This document shows, piece by piece, positions 7,043-16,190 of a stretch of DNA of 37,701 nt. Under the pieces are notes generated by a model that was given only the letters and a program-made list of their open reading frames with translations, ran no database searches and had not been told where the DNA came from. The stretch spans positions 1-37,701 of the forward strand of contig CAYZDL010000017.1 of assembly GCA_964477345.1 (NCBI GenBank). The letters are read 5' to 3'. This DNA comes from JAJZEO01 sp964477345. GTDB lineage: Bacteria; Chlamydiota; Chlamydiia; Chlamydiales; 2-12-FULL-49-11. The position numbers and the translations under genes are program-made. How positions within the stretch are numbered: position 1 is the stretch's first letter; every line of letters begins with the position of its first letter.

Positions 7043-9778
7043 ATGAAGCGGGATCAAAGACAAAAACCAGATGGTAAAAAAGGATTTCCAGGACTTCTTC
7101 TGCTTTTTATCATTGGGTTAGTGGTGATTTTGGCATTCCAAAACCTCTCTGAGACTAAGGTAGCGAATGTTTCTTTTAGTCACCAAGTAGAGCATCTGAT
7201 TAACCTTGACCTACTTGATGAGAGTCAAAACCGAAAAACTTCTTTAAATGATAACTTAGTGACCTTTACTGGAAAATTTCGAGAGAATTTGACCGAAACG
7301 GCAAAAGATCGATACAGATATATCAGTCTGTTGAGTCAACATCATGAATTATCTCAACTCAAAGAACAAACAGCTTCCGAACTCGATAAGCTTCATCATG
7401 AGACTTACAATGCCATCCAATACTATCTCCAAGTTTCAGGGATGAGGATTCCATCCAACGGATACGTTGTTGTACCTAAAAGCTTTGATACAGCCGACAG
7501 TTCTAATGCCCTCATTATAAAAGAGAGTATGAGTGAGGCGAGCGCAGTTCCCTCCTTAGAACGAGTACGCCGCCAACATAAAGCCCTCACGAATGAAAGA
7601 TCAGCAGAAGGGTTGGCCTCTTTTGGCAGTAACCTTAAATTATTGATTGATGAGTACCGTTCTCCACGTTTAGGGATAGGATCAGAAGAGTTAAAGGGGC
7701 AATTAGGCAGCGCTGATCTTGAGCTTAAAGAAGCGATGGATGATAAAGGTCTCTCTTATTCTGAAAGATTAGCTCGTTACTCTAAGGTTTTAGTACAGAT
7801 CGAAGGGGTTTCAAATCAACTCGATAGCACGAATGACGATGTACGCTGTTATGACCTTCGCTCAGTTCGCTCCTATCTTGAACAAATTCAAAAAATGAAT
7901 GTGATTGCAACTGACTACCGAAAAAATACACTTCAGTTAGCAAAAGCAAGAAATAAAATCGCTTCGGTCAATTGGTACTACAATAACCATGAAATTTCTA
8001 CTAAGGAACTTGAACAGAAGTCTCCAGAAGAATATCAAAGATGGTTCGGATCGGCAGAGAAGGAATGGAAGACTTTTGAATCGAATAAAGGGTTATCGTT
8101 TAAAGCTCCTGATCAGCCACGTACTGCGGTTCTAGAAAAGACTTTTAAAAGCGAAGAGCCAGCGCCTAATTACTTTAGTTATTTATTTACCTTCATGCCG
8201 ATCTTGCTTGTAGGTCTTCTTCTCTACTTTATTTTTTCAAGACAAGTTAAGGGGGGTGGTTCCTCCGCGATGAATTTTGGAAAGTCACCGGCAAAGATGC
8301 TCCATAAGAGCTCACAAAAGGTTACTTTTAATGATGTTGCAGGGATCGACGAGGCAAAAGAGGAACTCGAAGAAATCGTTGAATTTCTTAAGGAGCCTAT
8401 CCGTTTTAAAGCATTAGGAGCTAGAATTCCAAAAGGAGTTCTCTTAATTGGTGGTCCGGGAACAGGAAAAACCCTTACTGCTAAAGCTGTTGCAGGTGAA
8501 GCTGGAGTCCCTTTCTTTTCTATCTCAGGATCTGATTTCGTTGAAATGTTTGTTGGAGTGGGTGCTTCTCGTGTTAGAGATTTATTTGAACAGGCTCGTA
8601 AAAACGCCCCGTGCATTATCTTTATCGATGAGATCGATGCAGTCGGTCGCCATCGTGGAAGTGGTCTTGGTGGGGGACACGATGAAAGAGAGCAAACCCT
8701 GAATCAACTTCTTGTCGAAATCGATGGAATGGACTCAACCGAAGGGATCATTATCATTGCAGCGACAAACCGACCCGACGTACTCGACAAAGCGCTTCTA
8801 AGGCCAGGTCGATTTGACCGTAGCGTGATTGTTGAACTCCCTGATTTTAAAGGACGTCTTGAAATCCTTAAGGTTCACTCAAGAAAGGTAAAAATCGGTG
8901 ATAGTGTCGATTTAAAAGAAGTTGCAGCTCTTACCTCAGGTCAATCGGGCGCCGAACTAGAAAATATTGTCAATGAAGCCGCTCTTGCTGCAGCAAGAAA
9001 GCGACGTAATTCAGTGTCTCAGGAAGATCTTCGACATGCATTGGAAAAGGTTCAGTTTGGAAAAGAGAGAAAATCTCTTGTTCTGAATGAAGAGGATATG
9101 CGTACAACTGCGTGGCATGAAGCAGGACATGCGGTGATTGCTCTAGTATTGCAAACGGAAGATAACGTCTCTAAACTTACTCGTATTCCTCGTGGGCAAT
9201 CCCTTGGAGCTACCCATTTCCAACAAAAGCGTAACCGGGTTTCTTACAAAAAATCAGAGCTTCTCAAAAAGTTAGTTGTTTTGATGGGCGGGCGTGTTGC
9301 AGAGCAAATTTACAATAAAGATCCGACTAATGGGGCAAAAGGCGATATTCAAATGGCCACTGCGTATGCTAAAGCGATGGTCATCGAGTGGGGTATGTCA
9401 GATGTGGTAGGGATGCTCAATTATGCAGATGAGAGTGAAAGAAGTTTAATGGCAGGTTTTCATGAACGTGAACACTCTGAAGAGACCGCTCTTCTTATTG
9501 ACCAAGAGATCAAGAAGTTAATTGATGATGCTTACAAATCAGCAGTAGAAATCTTGACGAAGAATTATGATAAAATGAAAGAGATTGCCGAAATGTTGAT
9601 TGAATTTGAAACCCTTGATAAGGAAGATCTTGATAAGATCATGGAGGGGACTTTTGATCCATCACAGAAAAGAGACAAAATCGAAGAGTATGTGAATGCC
9701 CAGCGTCGTGAACCACCACCTCTTCCAGCAAAGCTTCGGAAAAAGCAAAAGTTTCAAGAAAAACCTGCAACAGGTTAA
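7043..9778 (+). CDS. ftsH: ATP-dependent zinc metalloprotease FtsH
   Basis: The 911-residue protein starts with a charged tail and a transmembrane segment (about residues 17-35). A long periplasmic part of roughly 340 residues follows, then a second transmembrane segment (FMPILLVGLLLYFIF, about residue 385). The AAA domain has Walker A GGPGTGKTLTAKA, Walker B CIIFIDEIDAVG and the second region of homology ATNRPDVLDKALLRPGRFDR. The zinc site is HEAGH in TAWHEAGHAV. FtsH degrades membrane and regulatory proteins. The periplasmic part is far longer than in E. coli FtsH (about 645 residues in total), but chlamydial FtsH proteins are known to be about 900. The C-terminus ends in a short proline/lysine-rich tail. 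Confidence 0.97.
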   Translation: MKRDQRQKPDGKKGFPGLLLLFIIGLVVILAFQNLSETKVANVSFSHQVEHLINLDLLDESQNRKTSLNDNLVTFTGKFRENLTETAKDRYRYISLLSQHHELSQLKEQTASELDKLHHETYNAIQYYLQVSGMRIPSNGYVVVPKSFDTADSSNALIIKESMSEASAVPSLERVRRQHKALTNERSAEGLASFGSNLKLLIDEYRSPRLGIGSEELKGQLGSADLELKEAMDDKGLSYSERLARYSKVLVQIEGVSNQLDSTNDDVRCYDLRSVRSYLEQIQKMNVIATDYRKNTLQLAKARNKIASVNWYYNNHEISTKELEQKSPEEYQRWFGSAEKEWKTFESNKGLSFKAPDQPRTAVLEKTFKSEEPAPNYFSYLFTFMPILLVGLLLYFIFSRQVKGGGSSAMNFGKSPAKMLHKSSQKVTFNDVAGIDEAKEELEEIVEFLKEPIRFKALGARIPKGVLLIGGPGTGKTLTAKAVAGEAGVPFFSISGSDFVEMFVGVGASRVRDLFEQARKNAPCIIFIDEIDAVGRHRGSGLGGGHDEREQTLNQLLVEIDGMDSTEGIIIIAATNRPDVLDKALLRPGRFDRSVIVELPDFKGRLEILKVHSRKVKIGDSVDLKEVAALTSGQSGAELENIVNEAALAAARKRRNSVSQEDLRHALEKVQFGKERKSLVLNEEDMRTTAWHEAGHAVIALVLQTEDNVSKLTRIPRGQSLGATHFQQKRNRVSYKKSELLKKLVVLMGGRVAEQIYNKDPTNGAKGDIQMATAYAKAMVIEWGMSDVVGMLNYADESERSLMAGFHEREHSEETALLIDQEIKKLIDDAYKSAVEILTKNYDKMKEIAEMLIEFETLDKEDLDKIMEGTFDPSQKRDKIEEYVNAQRREPPPLPAKLRKKQKFQEKPATG

Positions 9779-9795
9779 TTGAGTGAATGCAGCTT

Positions 9796-9819
9796 TACCC
9801 CGCCTTTCTAGGTGGGGTA
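9796..9819. terminator. bidirectional hairpin between ftsH and the acetyltransferase gene
   Basis: A 10-bp stem with one G-T wobble (TACCCCGCCT at 9796-9805 with AGGTGGGGTA at 9810-9819, loop TTCT) sits between two convergent genes. The T-tract is weak on both sides, so it may work only partly. Confidence 0.6.
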
Positions 9820-9827
9820 TTCAAGAT

Positions 9828-10385
9828 TCAATGTTTGTGATTGTGGTTGATAAGGCTGTAAATGAAAGCATCGAAGAACTCTCCATAGTGTGCAATAGCC
9901 CCTTTAAGGCGCCCCTCATTAGTAAATCCTAATTTTTCAGCGACCCTTTGACTTTTAGGGTTATGGGGAACACATCTAAGTTCCAGGCGATGAAGTTTTA
10001 GATCATTAAATCCGTACTCAATCACCTTTTTAGTGCATCTGGACATGATCCCATGTCCTTGGTATTTTTTTGAAATCCAATAACCTATATTTGCACAAAA
10101 GTTGAGATGATCGATGCAATCAAGTGAGATAAGCCCAACCAAGTGACCTTTATAATGAATCCCTAAAGTAACGGCTTTCTTTTTTTTAAGTTGTTCTTTT
10201 TCTTCTTGAATAAAGGCAAGAGAATCATCTTTGGAGGTGTTGTTGTCTAGCCACCCGAGGAATTCTCTTAAGTGGTGACGATTCTGATCGACTAATTCAA
10301 ACAATCGATCAGCATCTTCATCTATCAAAGGTTTTAAGACGATTTCATCGTCGATAGTAAGAACTATAGGTAATGAGATATTCAT
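9828..10385 (-). CDS. GNAT family N-acetyltransferase, RimJ/RimL type
   Basis: The start chosen is the ATG at 10383-10385, giving 185 residues beginning MNISLPIVLTIDDEIVLKPL. The fold features are typical of the RimJ/RimL branch: the early R/K-L(K/R)PL strand, then IGYWISKKYQGHGIMSRCTK, the acetyl-CoA pyrophosphate loop with Q-G-x-G, and ELRCVPHNPKSQRVAEKLGF, the usual N-x-x-S-x-x-V-A-E-K-L-G-F block. Such enzymes acetylate ribosomal protein N-termini or small amines; the substrate here is unknown. A longer frame to 10433 exists, but its first codons lie inside the pnp terminator hairpin. No ribosome binding site is visible at either start. Confidence 0.82.
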   Translation of the reverse strand: MNISLPIVLTIDDEIVLKPLIDEDADRLFELVDQNRHHLREFLGWLDNNTSKDDSLAFIQEEKEQLKKKKAVTLGIHYKGHLVGLISLDCIDHLNFCANIGYWISKKYQGHGIMSRCTKKVIEYGFNDLKLHRLELRCVPHNPKSQRVAEKLGFTNEGRLKGAIAHYGEFFDAFIYSLINHNHKH

Positions 10386-10400
10386 AAATTTACAATTAAA

Positions 10401-10438
10401 CAAAAATGCCTTTGATTGAAAGATCAAAAGCATTTTTG
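10401..10438 (-). terminator. terminator hairpin downstream of pnp
   Basis: On the minus strand a 16-bp stem with one wobble pair (CAAAAATGCTTTTGAT with ATCAAAGGCATTTTTG, 6-base loop) begins 7 bp after the pnp stop and ends in a T-rich stretch. It would terminate or stabilise the pnp transcript. Confidence 0.7.
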
Positions 10439-10445
10439 ATGATAT

Positions 10446-12557
10446 CTATGTAGTCGTTGCTGCCACTGGTTTAGATAGGAGGGCTTTGCGACTTAGTTTG
10501 ATCTGTCCACGATCATTGATATCAAGGACCTTCACTCTAACAATATCGCCTTCTTTGGCTACATCTTGCATATTTTCAATGCGTTTATGATCAAATTCAG
10601 AGATGTGGCATAGGCCATCTTTCATTCCAGGAAGTTTGACAAAGGCGCCAAAGGCTTGAATAGAGGTGATGGGGCCTTCGTAGGTTCTCCCAATCTCGAT
10701 ATCTGCTGTAAGATCAAGGATGATCTTTTTAGCGGCCTCTAAGCTTTCGACATTCGTTGAAGAGATATTGATCACCCCTGCATCGTTAATATCGATTTCT
10801 GCGCCAGTTTCTTCGATAATTGAACGAATCATCTTTCCTCCTGGACCGATGACAGTTGCAATTTTGCTTGGCTTAATGGTTATAGATTCAATGCGAGGTG
10901 CAAATTGAGAAAGATTCTCTCTCGATTTTGGACACGCTTCGAGCATTTTCTTTAGGATATGAATTCGGCCTTGTTTTGCCTGAGCTAGTGCCGCTTTCAT
11001 AATCGTAGGGGTAATTCCCTCGATTTTGATATCCATTTGAAACGCAGTAATTCCTTCGGCGTCTCCTGTTACCTTAAAGTCCATATCCCCAAGAGCATCT
11101 TCGATACCGAGGATGTCAGAAAGGATGACAAATGAATCACCTTCGAGAATAAGTCCCATGGCGATTCCTGACACCGGTCTTGAAATTGGAATCCCTGCAT
11201 CCATCATCGCAATGCAACCGCCACAGACAGAAGCCATTGATGAAGAACCGTTTGATTCTGTGATGTTTGATTCAAGTCTTATAGTGTAAGGGAAAGACTC
11301 ATCAGGTGGCAAAACAGCCTGCAAAGCTCGTTCAGCCAATTTTCCGTGGCCGACTTCACGTCTTCCAGGAGCTCCTGATCTTCCCACTTCACCTACAGAG
11401 AAAGGAGGAAAGGTGTATTGAAGATAAAACTTTCTAAGGCCTTGTCCTTCAAGATCTTCATATCTTTGTCCCATCGATTCACCGCCGAGGGTACAAACAG
11501 CAATAGCTTGCGTCTCCCCGCGAGTAAATAAGACGCTACCGTGAGTACGTGGAAGAAGCGGTGTCTCAATCTCTATGTGGCGAATATCTTCAGGTGATCT
11601 AAAGTCGCAACGCTTTCTTTCCTTAAGGATTTTTGACCGCAAGATTTTTGCAGAGACGCTCGTAAATCCATTTTTTACTTCTTTGCTTGTAAAAAGAGAG
11701 TCGTCTTCGGTGCCGAGGAATTTTTGCATCACATCCGATTCAATACTTGAAAGTAGAAGCTCGCGCTCCTTCTTATCAGCAACTTCATAAGCGGCCAGCA
11801 AACGATTTTTGATCATTTCTTCGACGTTTGTGAGTAAATTTTGAGGTGGAAGGCTTAAAACAGGAGTAATCTTCTCTTTTCCTACAAGATTGGCCCAGTC
11901 AAGAAGGTGGTTGCAGATCTCTTTAATATGCTTGTGACCTTCTTCAATAGCGCCTATAACTTCTTCTTCGGTAAGAAAATCGCAATATCCTTCGATCATT
12001 AAAATGGCATCTTTCGTTCCTGCGAGAAGTAGATCGAGTTTCGATTTATCTTGTTCTTCAATTGAAGGATTGATCACAAACTCGCCATCAATCATTCCAA
12101 CGCGAACAGCTCCAACAGGTTTTGTGAAAGGTATGTCTGAGATGAGCAGAGCAGCTGAGCATGCGCAGATTGCGAGAGGCTCTGGTGGGTGACTTGAGTC
12201 GTATGAAAAGACGTACGTTAAAAGTTGCACTTCATTATAGAAGCCATCAGGGAAGAGAGGACGGATAGGTCTATCAATTAATCTTGAGGTGAGGGTCTCT
12301 TTCTCGCTCGGCTTTCCCTCTCGTTTAATAAACCCGCCTAATGTTTTTCCAGTAGAAGAGAATTTTTCTTGATAATCGACGCGCAGAGGGAAAAAGGAAG
12401 TTTCAGCAGAAGGGTCTTTGCTCATGCATGCACTAGCAAAGACAACAGTATCTCCTGTTCTTGCAAAAACGGCGCCATTAGCTTGACGCGCGATTTTTCC
12501 TGTTTCGAAACTTAAATCTTTCCCGGCGATCGAAATGTTTAGTCGATTTTTGTTCAT
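10446..12557 (-). CDS. pnp: polyribonucleotide nucleotidyltransferase (PNPase)
   Basis: The 703-residue protein has two RNase PH domains. The second contains TRGETQAIAVCTLG and GRREVGHGKLAERAL, and the catalytic-site region GDAEGITAFQMDIKIEGIT. A KH domain follows (IATVIGPGGKMIRSIIEETG), then an S1 domain (IEIGRTYEGPITSIQAFGAF). PNPase degrades RNA 3' to 5' by phosphorolysis. The ATG has an AGGAG ribosome binding site with good spacing. It lies 75 bp downstream of rpsO, the classic rpsO-pnp pair. Length is normal. Confidence 0.97.
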   Translation of the reverse strand: MNKNRLNISIAGKDLSFETGKIARQANGAVFARTGDTVVFASACMSKDPSAETSFFPLRVDYQEKFSSTGKTLGGFIKREGKPSEKETLTSRLIDRPIRPLFPDGFYNEVQLLTYVFSYDSSHPPEPLAICACSAALLISDIPFTKPVGAVRVGMIDGEFVINPSIEEQDKSKLDLLLAGTKDAILMIEGYCDFLTEEEVIGAIEEGHKHIKEICNHLLDWANLVGKEKITPVLSLPPQNLLTNVEEMIKNRLLAAYEVADKKERELLLSSIESDVMQKFLGTEDDSLFTSKEVKNGFTSVSAKILRSKILKERKRCDFRSPEDIRHIEIETPLLPRTHGSVLFTRGETQAIAVCTLGGESMGQRYEDLEGQGLRKFYLQYTFPPFSVGEVGRSGAPGRREVGHGKLAERALQAVLPPDESFPYTIRLESNITESNGSSSMASVCGGCIAMMDAGIPISRPVSGIAMGLILEGDSFVILSDILGIEDALGDMDFKVTGDAEGITAFQMDIKIEGITPTIMKAALAQAKQGRIHILKKMLEACPKSRENLSQFAPRIESITIKPSKIATVIGPGGKMIRSIIEETGAEIDINDAGVINISSTNVESLEAAKKIILDLTADIEIGRTYEGPITSIQAFGAFVKLPGMKDGLCHISEFDHKRIENMQDVAKEGDIVRVKVLDINDRGQIKLSRKALLSKPVAATTT

Positions 12558-12632
12558 TACGAACTCCTGATTCTTTTGTGCACTTAATCCCGCTTGGCCT
12601 GTCGAAGTGGAAAAAGGTGTATGTTAATTTTT

Positions 12633-12902
12633 TTACTTTCTTAGACCTAGTTTACTAACTAGTTGCTGATATCTGCACGTATCTGTTGAATTCAGATAGT
12701 TGAGTAATTTTCTTCTATGACCGACTAGCTTTAAAAGAGACAGCCTTGTGCCTTGGTCTTTTGGATGACGCTTGAGATGTTCTTGAAGATCTGCTATTCT
12801 CTCGGAAAGTAGTGCGATTTGAACGTCTGCTGATCCGGTATCTTTTTCGTGAAGTTGAAACTTTTTCGTGACTTCGTCTTTTGTAGATTTATCTAGTGAC
12901 AT
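12633..12902 (-). CDS. rpsO: 30S ribosomal protein S15
   Basis: The 89-residue product shows the S15 pattern: HEKDTGSADVQIALLSERI near the N-terminus, HLKRHPKDQGTRLSLLKLVG in the middle, and GHRRKLLNYL with YQQLVSKLGLRK at the end. S15 binds the central domain of 16S rRNA. A GGGAGAT ribosome binding site lies just before the ATG, and a very good promoter match is upstream. It forms a transcription unit with pnp. Confidence 0.97.
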   Translation of the reverse strand: MSLDKSTKDEVTKKFQLHEKDTGSADVQIALLSERIADLQEHLKRHPKDQGTRLSLLKLVGHRRKLLNYLNSTDTCRYQQLVSKLGLRK

Positions 12903-12933
12903 GGAAGATCTCCCTTATTTAAAATGTATGCCA

Positions 12934-12962
12934 ATTTTACCAGATGAACTATAATAAATCAA
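12934..12962 (-). promoter_or_regulatory. promoter of rpsO-pnp
   Basis: On the minus strand TTGATT (12962-12957) and TAAAAT (12939-12934) are separated by exactly 17 bp. The -10 lies about 30 bp before the rpsO ATG. This is one of the best sigma70-type matches in the window. Confidence 0.6.
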
Positions 12963-13016
12963 GAACTAGGAGCCTATCCCACTAATATTTTTATGACAAG
13001 TTTTTAGATTTTTCCC

Positions 13017-13520
13017 ATGATAAAAAAAGATATTGAATACATGGAGCTAGCTCTCACGGAGGCTCGAAAGGCAATGTTCGAGAATGAAGTGCCTGTCGGT
13101 TGCATTGTGGTGGATGAGCAGGGTGAGATTTTATCTCTAGCACATAATAAAGTTGAAAGTAGCAAAGATGCCACCTGTCATGCAGAGGTTTTGGCGATAA
13201 AAAAAGCAGCGCAACTTCTTGGAGATTGGCGCCTTGTCAATGCAACTCTATACACAACAGTAGAGCCTTGTCTTATGTGTGCAGGGGCTGTGATATTATC
13301 CCGTCTTAAAAGAGTTGTTTATGGTTGTAAGGATCCCCGTCATGGTGCAGCTGGATCATTAGTCAATCTTTTTGAACTCGATCATCCGATCCATAAGGTG
13401 AAAATTGAGGGAGGGGTTCTTGAAGAAAAGGCTATTGCTTTATTGAAACAATTTTTTCAACAGAGGAGAAGAGAAAAATGCTCACAGTCGATGAAAGAGA
13501 AAGTTTATTTGAAGAGTTAA
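13017..13520 (+). CDS. tadA: tRNA-specific adenosine deaminase
   Basis: The 167-residue cytidine-deaminase-fold protein has the zinc motifs CHAEVLAI (His and catalytic Glu) and TTVEPCLMCAGAVILSRLKR (P-C-x-x-C). GCKDPRHGAAGSLVNLF, typical of TadA, follows. It deaminates A34 to inosine in tRNA-Arg(ACG). The start ATG at 13017 has no visible ribosome binding site. The gene overlaps the next small gene by 43 bp. Its position after rpsO/pnp on the opposite strand matches Chlamydia. Confidence 0.93.
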   Translation: MIKKDIEYMELALTEARKAMFENEVPVGCIVVDEQGEILSLAHNKVESSKDATCHAEVLAIKKAAQLLGDWRLVNATLYTTVEPCLMCAGAVILSRLKRVVYGCKDPRHGAAGSLVNLFELDHPIHKVKIEGGVLEEKAIALLKQFFQQRRREKCSQSMKEKVYLKS

Positions 13521-13717
13521 TCGCCCTCCAGAGAAAGAAAATGGTTGCTTTAGCGAAGCTCTTTATTCCCCATATTGTTGAAGAGGATCTTCTCCAACCT
13601 TTTGATTTCCCAGTTCTTGAGGAGAATGCTCCGTTTAGGTACGAAGAGGGGGTGTTGGAAGGGTTGCTGACAGCCCAAATGGCTATCGCAGCGAGTGAAC
13701 GCGAAGCTATTCTCTAA
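13478..13717 (+). CDS. conserved small chlamydial protein of unknown function
   Basis: The 79-residue, probably helical acidic protein begins MLTVDERESLFEELIALQRK. Its ATG is inside the end of tadA and has a GGAG ribosome binding site (AGAGGAGAAG) upstream, so the two are probably coupled. A small hypothetical gene sits at the same place after tadA in Chlamydia (CT845 region, from memory). I recognise no domain. Its 3' end overlaps the convergent rhomboid-like gene by 11 bp. Confidence 0.65.
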   Translation: MLTVDERESLFEELIALQRKKMVALAKLFIPHIVEEDLLQPFDFPVLEENAPFRYEEGVLEGLLTAQMAIAASEREAIL

Positions 13718-14614
13718 ATTTATTGTAATCAGCTTTCTTTTGAGCAGCCTTCAGCTTCCTTTTAGAAATCCGCCACAGACGAAACTTTTCTCTCCAGGTG
13801 AGGGAGCTTTTCCCTTCAGACGAGATTTTTGAAAGACACGCATCAATGAAGGTGCTATCGTCGATAATTCTTTGACCGGTCCGGAAATCATAAATCCTAG
13901 AAGAGGTTTTTGCGTACATATCGACGGTTGATTTTTTTAATTGACCTAGCTCACTACCACTGCCTGTGACTTTCTGAAGGAATTCCTCGAGGGGTTTTAA
14001 AGAGGGGAAAGGGGATTTTAATTTCCAAATAATTACCCCATACAAATAGCCAAAAAGCATTGCGCCAGAATTGACAAAAAAGTCTATAAACATACCGTTT
14101 GAAACATCTATCAATAGTGTTGAGGCAAGGATTGTCACAATTAACCACTTGGCTTTAATGGGGAGTGTCAGAAAAAGCATTAGTTCCATCTGAGGATAAA
14201 GAACGATCGTCGACATTAACATGGCAAAAATAGCGGGTGTCGTACCTCCATAAATGTGTCCAATAGGAGAGGAGAAAAGTGCGAGGAAGGCGACTAGAGC
14301 CGAGAATAGGCCTCCTCCAAAAAAAAGAGCAAGAAAGTGCTTTGTCCCTTTGGTCAAGCAGAGGGCGGTGCCGATTCTCCAAAGAATGAACATGCTGAAA
14401 NNNNNNNNNNAATTCCTTGTGGTGCAGGGTAAACAAATAAGTATGTAATAGGCTGCCAAATAAAGAAATGCTTAAGGCCTACGAGCGACAAGCTAAAAAT
14501 ATAAGTAAAATTGAAATTGCTTAGTAGAGAAGGGAAAGCATGATCAATCATCCCTGCAAACAGACTGGTGGCCACAATTATAAATATAAATGCTCTAATT
14601 ATCTTGGGGGTCAT
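13707..14614 (-). CDS. rhomboid-like membrane protein, probably inactive; interrupted by assembly gap
   Basis: Two minus-strand frames on either side of the ten Ns form one protein. The upstream part (from ATG 14614) has a first hydrophobic segment and IWQPITYLFVYP, which matches the rhomboid WQ-x-x-T-x-x-F-x-H region. The downstream part begins FSMFILWRIGTAL, has five or so more hydrophobic helices and ends in a basic tail of about 90 residues. The helix that should carry the catalytic Ser (G-x-S-x-A) reads YGGTTPAIFA, and the position of the catalytic His reads VNSGAMLFGYLYG. Both active-site residues therefore appear replaced (Ser to Thr, His to Asn). The start has an AGAGGA ribosome binding site. 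Family assignment is by pattern only. Confidence 0.7.
14401..14410. other. assembly gap (ten Ns)
   Basis: Ten Ns lie inside the rhomboid-like gene. The frames on the two sides do not join if the gap is ten bases. A continuous gene needs a true length that leaves remainder 2 on division by 3. Confidence 0.95.
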
Positions 14615-14676
14615 GAATAAAAGTCCTCTTCAACTCAAATATTCTAATCGATTCAAAGAAAAACCTCAACTTTTTC

Positions 14677-14705
14677 TTGTCTTAAACGGAATGAATCAAT
14701 AGACT
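14677..14705 (+). promoter_or_regulatory. candidate promoter of the rpmE-prfA-prmC cluster
   Basis: TTGTCT (14677-14682) and TAGACT (14700-14705) are 17 bp apart. The -10 lies 31 bp before the rpmE ATG, which has its own GGAG ribosome binding site. This is a consensus match only. Confidence 0.4.
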
Positions 14706-14736
14706 GTCATACATTTCAATGAATTTGGAGAGACTA

Positions 14737-15102
14737 ATGAAAAAGAACATACATCCCGAATACAAAGAAGTTGTTTTTATCGACTCGAGTACTGGAAAGA
14801 AATTTCTTTGCCGCAGCTCTGTACGTACCTCTGAGACAACAGATTTTGAAGGCGCAAGTTACCCCATGGTGAGAGTTTCTATCTCTTCTGATTCCCATCC
14901 TTTTTACACTGGGGATCAAAAATTTGTCGATACGGAAGGTCGTGTAGACAAATTTAAAAAGAGATACGCGGAAGGAACTTCAACCGGTAAAAAATCAGCT
15001 GAATCGGGTGCTAAGGCGAAAATAAAGCCTGTCATCAAATCGAAAGAGAAGAAGAAAGCCGAAAAGAAAGAAGATAAAGAAGAAGTTGAGCCTCAAGAGT
15101 AA
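14737..15102 (+). CDS. rpmE: 50S ribosomal protein L31 (type B)
   Basis: The start chosen is the ATG at 14737 (GGAG seven bases upstream), giving 121 residues beginning MKKNIHPEYKEVVFID. The features FLCRSS, SSDSHPFYTG and VDTEGRVDKFKKRY identify L31. The paired zinc cysteines of the classic form are absent, which makes it type B. L31 bridges the subunits. A lysine/glutamate-rich tail of about 45 residues extends the C-terminus beyond the usual end; Chlamydia L31 also carries a long basic tail. It heads the prfA cluster. Confidence 0.9.
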   Translation: MKKNIHPEYKEVVFIDSSTGKKFLCRSSVRTSETTDFEGASYPMVRVSISSDSHPFYTGDQKFVDTEGRVDKFKKRYAEGTSTGKKSAESGAKAKIKPVIKSKEKKKAEKKEDKEEVEPQE

Positions 15103-15116
15103 ATCACCTCTTACCT

Positions 15117-16190
15117 ATGAAAGAAAAGATCGATGAATTACTTGGGAGTTTGCCTGAGCTCGAAGAGAGCTTGGGCGATCCTTTGCTTGTTTCTAATAAG
15201 AAACGGTATAAGGAACTCACCAGTCAGCATAAATATTTAATTCAGCTGAAAGATATTTGGTCTGACTATGTAGAGTCGCTAAGACAGCTTTCTGACAATA
15301 AGGAGCTTCTTAAATCGGAGAAGGATCCAGAATTTATCTCTGTCTTAAACGAAGAAATTGTAGAGCTCGAGCAAAAGACGGAACGACTCAGAAATCAAAT
15401 AGAGACGCTTCTCGTTCCTCCTGATCCCGATGACCACCGTAGTTCAATTATTGAGCTTAGAGCCGGTACTGGCGGCGATGAAGCTGCAATATTTGTCGGC
15501 GATTGTGTTCGCATGTACAAGTATTTTGCTGAGAATAACGGTTGGGAGATAGAGCTTCTTTCGAGTACTGAATCGGAGAAAGGTGGTTTTAAAGAGTACC
15601 AGATGGTCTTTGGTGGTCAAAATGTCTATCGTCTCATGAAGTATGAAGCAGGTGCTCACCGAGTCCAGAGAGTTCCTGAAACTGAAGCACAAGGAAGAGT
15701 TCATACATCTGCAATTACAGTCGCCGTGATTATAGAGCCCGATGAAGATGAGGGTGTTCAGGTTGATGAAAAAGATCTCAGGATAGACACCTACCGATCT
15801 TCAGGAGCGGGCGGGCAACACGTAAACACGACAGATTCTGCTGTCAGGATCACTCACGTTCCTACAGGTGTTGTAGTTCACTGCCAAGAAGAGCGGTCGC
15901 AAATAAAGAATAGAGCCAAAGCGATGAGACTTTTAGTCGCAAAGCTTGCCGAGGAAAAGAGGCGAAAGGCTCATGAAGAGATGTCGACTACTCGAGCGGC
16001 TCAAATAGGAACGGGAGACAGATCAGAGAGGATACGTACCTACAATTTTCCTCAAAATCGTGTAACTGATCACCGGATTGATCTGACCCTCTATAAGCTC
16101 GATGAGATCATGGAAGGACGTTTAGAAAAGCTAGTTGATCCACTAGTGACCTACTATTACCAAAAAAATTTCGAGAAGAGTGAGAAATAG
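15117..16190 (+). CDS. prfA: peptide chain release factor 1
   Basis: The 357-residue protein has the N-terminal helical domain and the codon-recognition region ahead of the catalytic GGQ loop (YRSSGAGGQHVNTTDSAVRI). The C-terminal IRTYNFPQNRVTDHRI stretch is typical of RF1/RF2. Its Q is the residue normally methylated by PrmC, encoded by the next gene. Order and length fit RF1, which reads UAG and UAA. No clear ribosome binding site is seen. It overlaps prmC by 11 bp. Confidence 0.96.
   Translation: MKEKIDELLGSLPELEESLGDPLLVSNKKRYKELTSQHKYLIQLKDIWSDYVESLRQLSDNKELLKSEKDPEFISVLNEEIVELEQKTERLRNQIETLLVPPDPDDHRSSIIELRAGTGGDEAAIFVGDCVRMYKYFAENNGWEIELLSSTESEKGGFKEYQMVFGGQNVYRLMKYEAGAHRVQRVPETEAQGRVHTSAITVAVIIEPDEDEGVQVDEKDLRIDTYRSSGAGGQHVNTTDSAVRITHVPTGVVVHCQEERSQIKNRAKAMRLLVAKLAEEKRRKAHEEMSTTRAAQIGTGDRSERIRTYNFPQNRVTDHRIDLTLYKLDEIMEGRLEKLVDPLVTYYYQKNFEKSEK

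Noticed and set aside
8224..8616. 130-codon minus-strand frame
   Set aside because: It is a shadow of the ftsH AAA domain.
10386..10433. Longer start for the acetyltransferase
   Set aside because: The extra 16 codons coincide with the pnp terminator hairpin and have no ribosome binding site.
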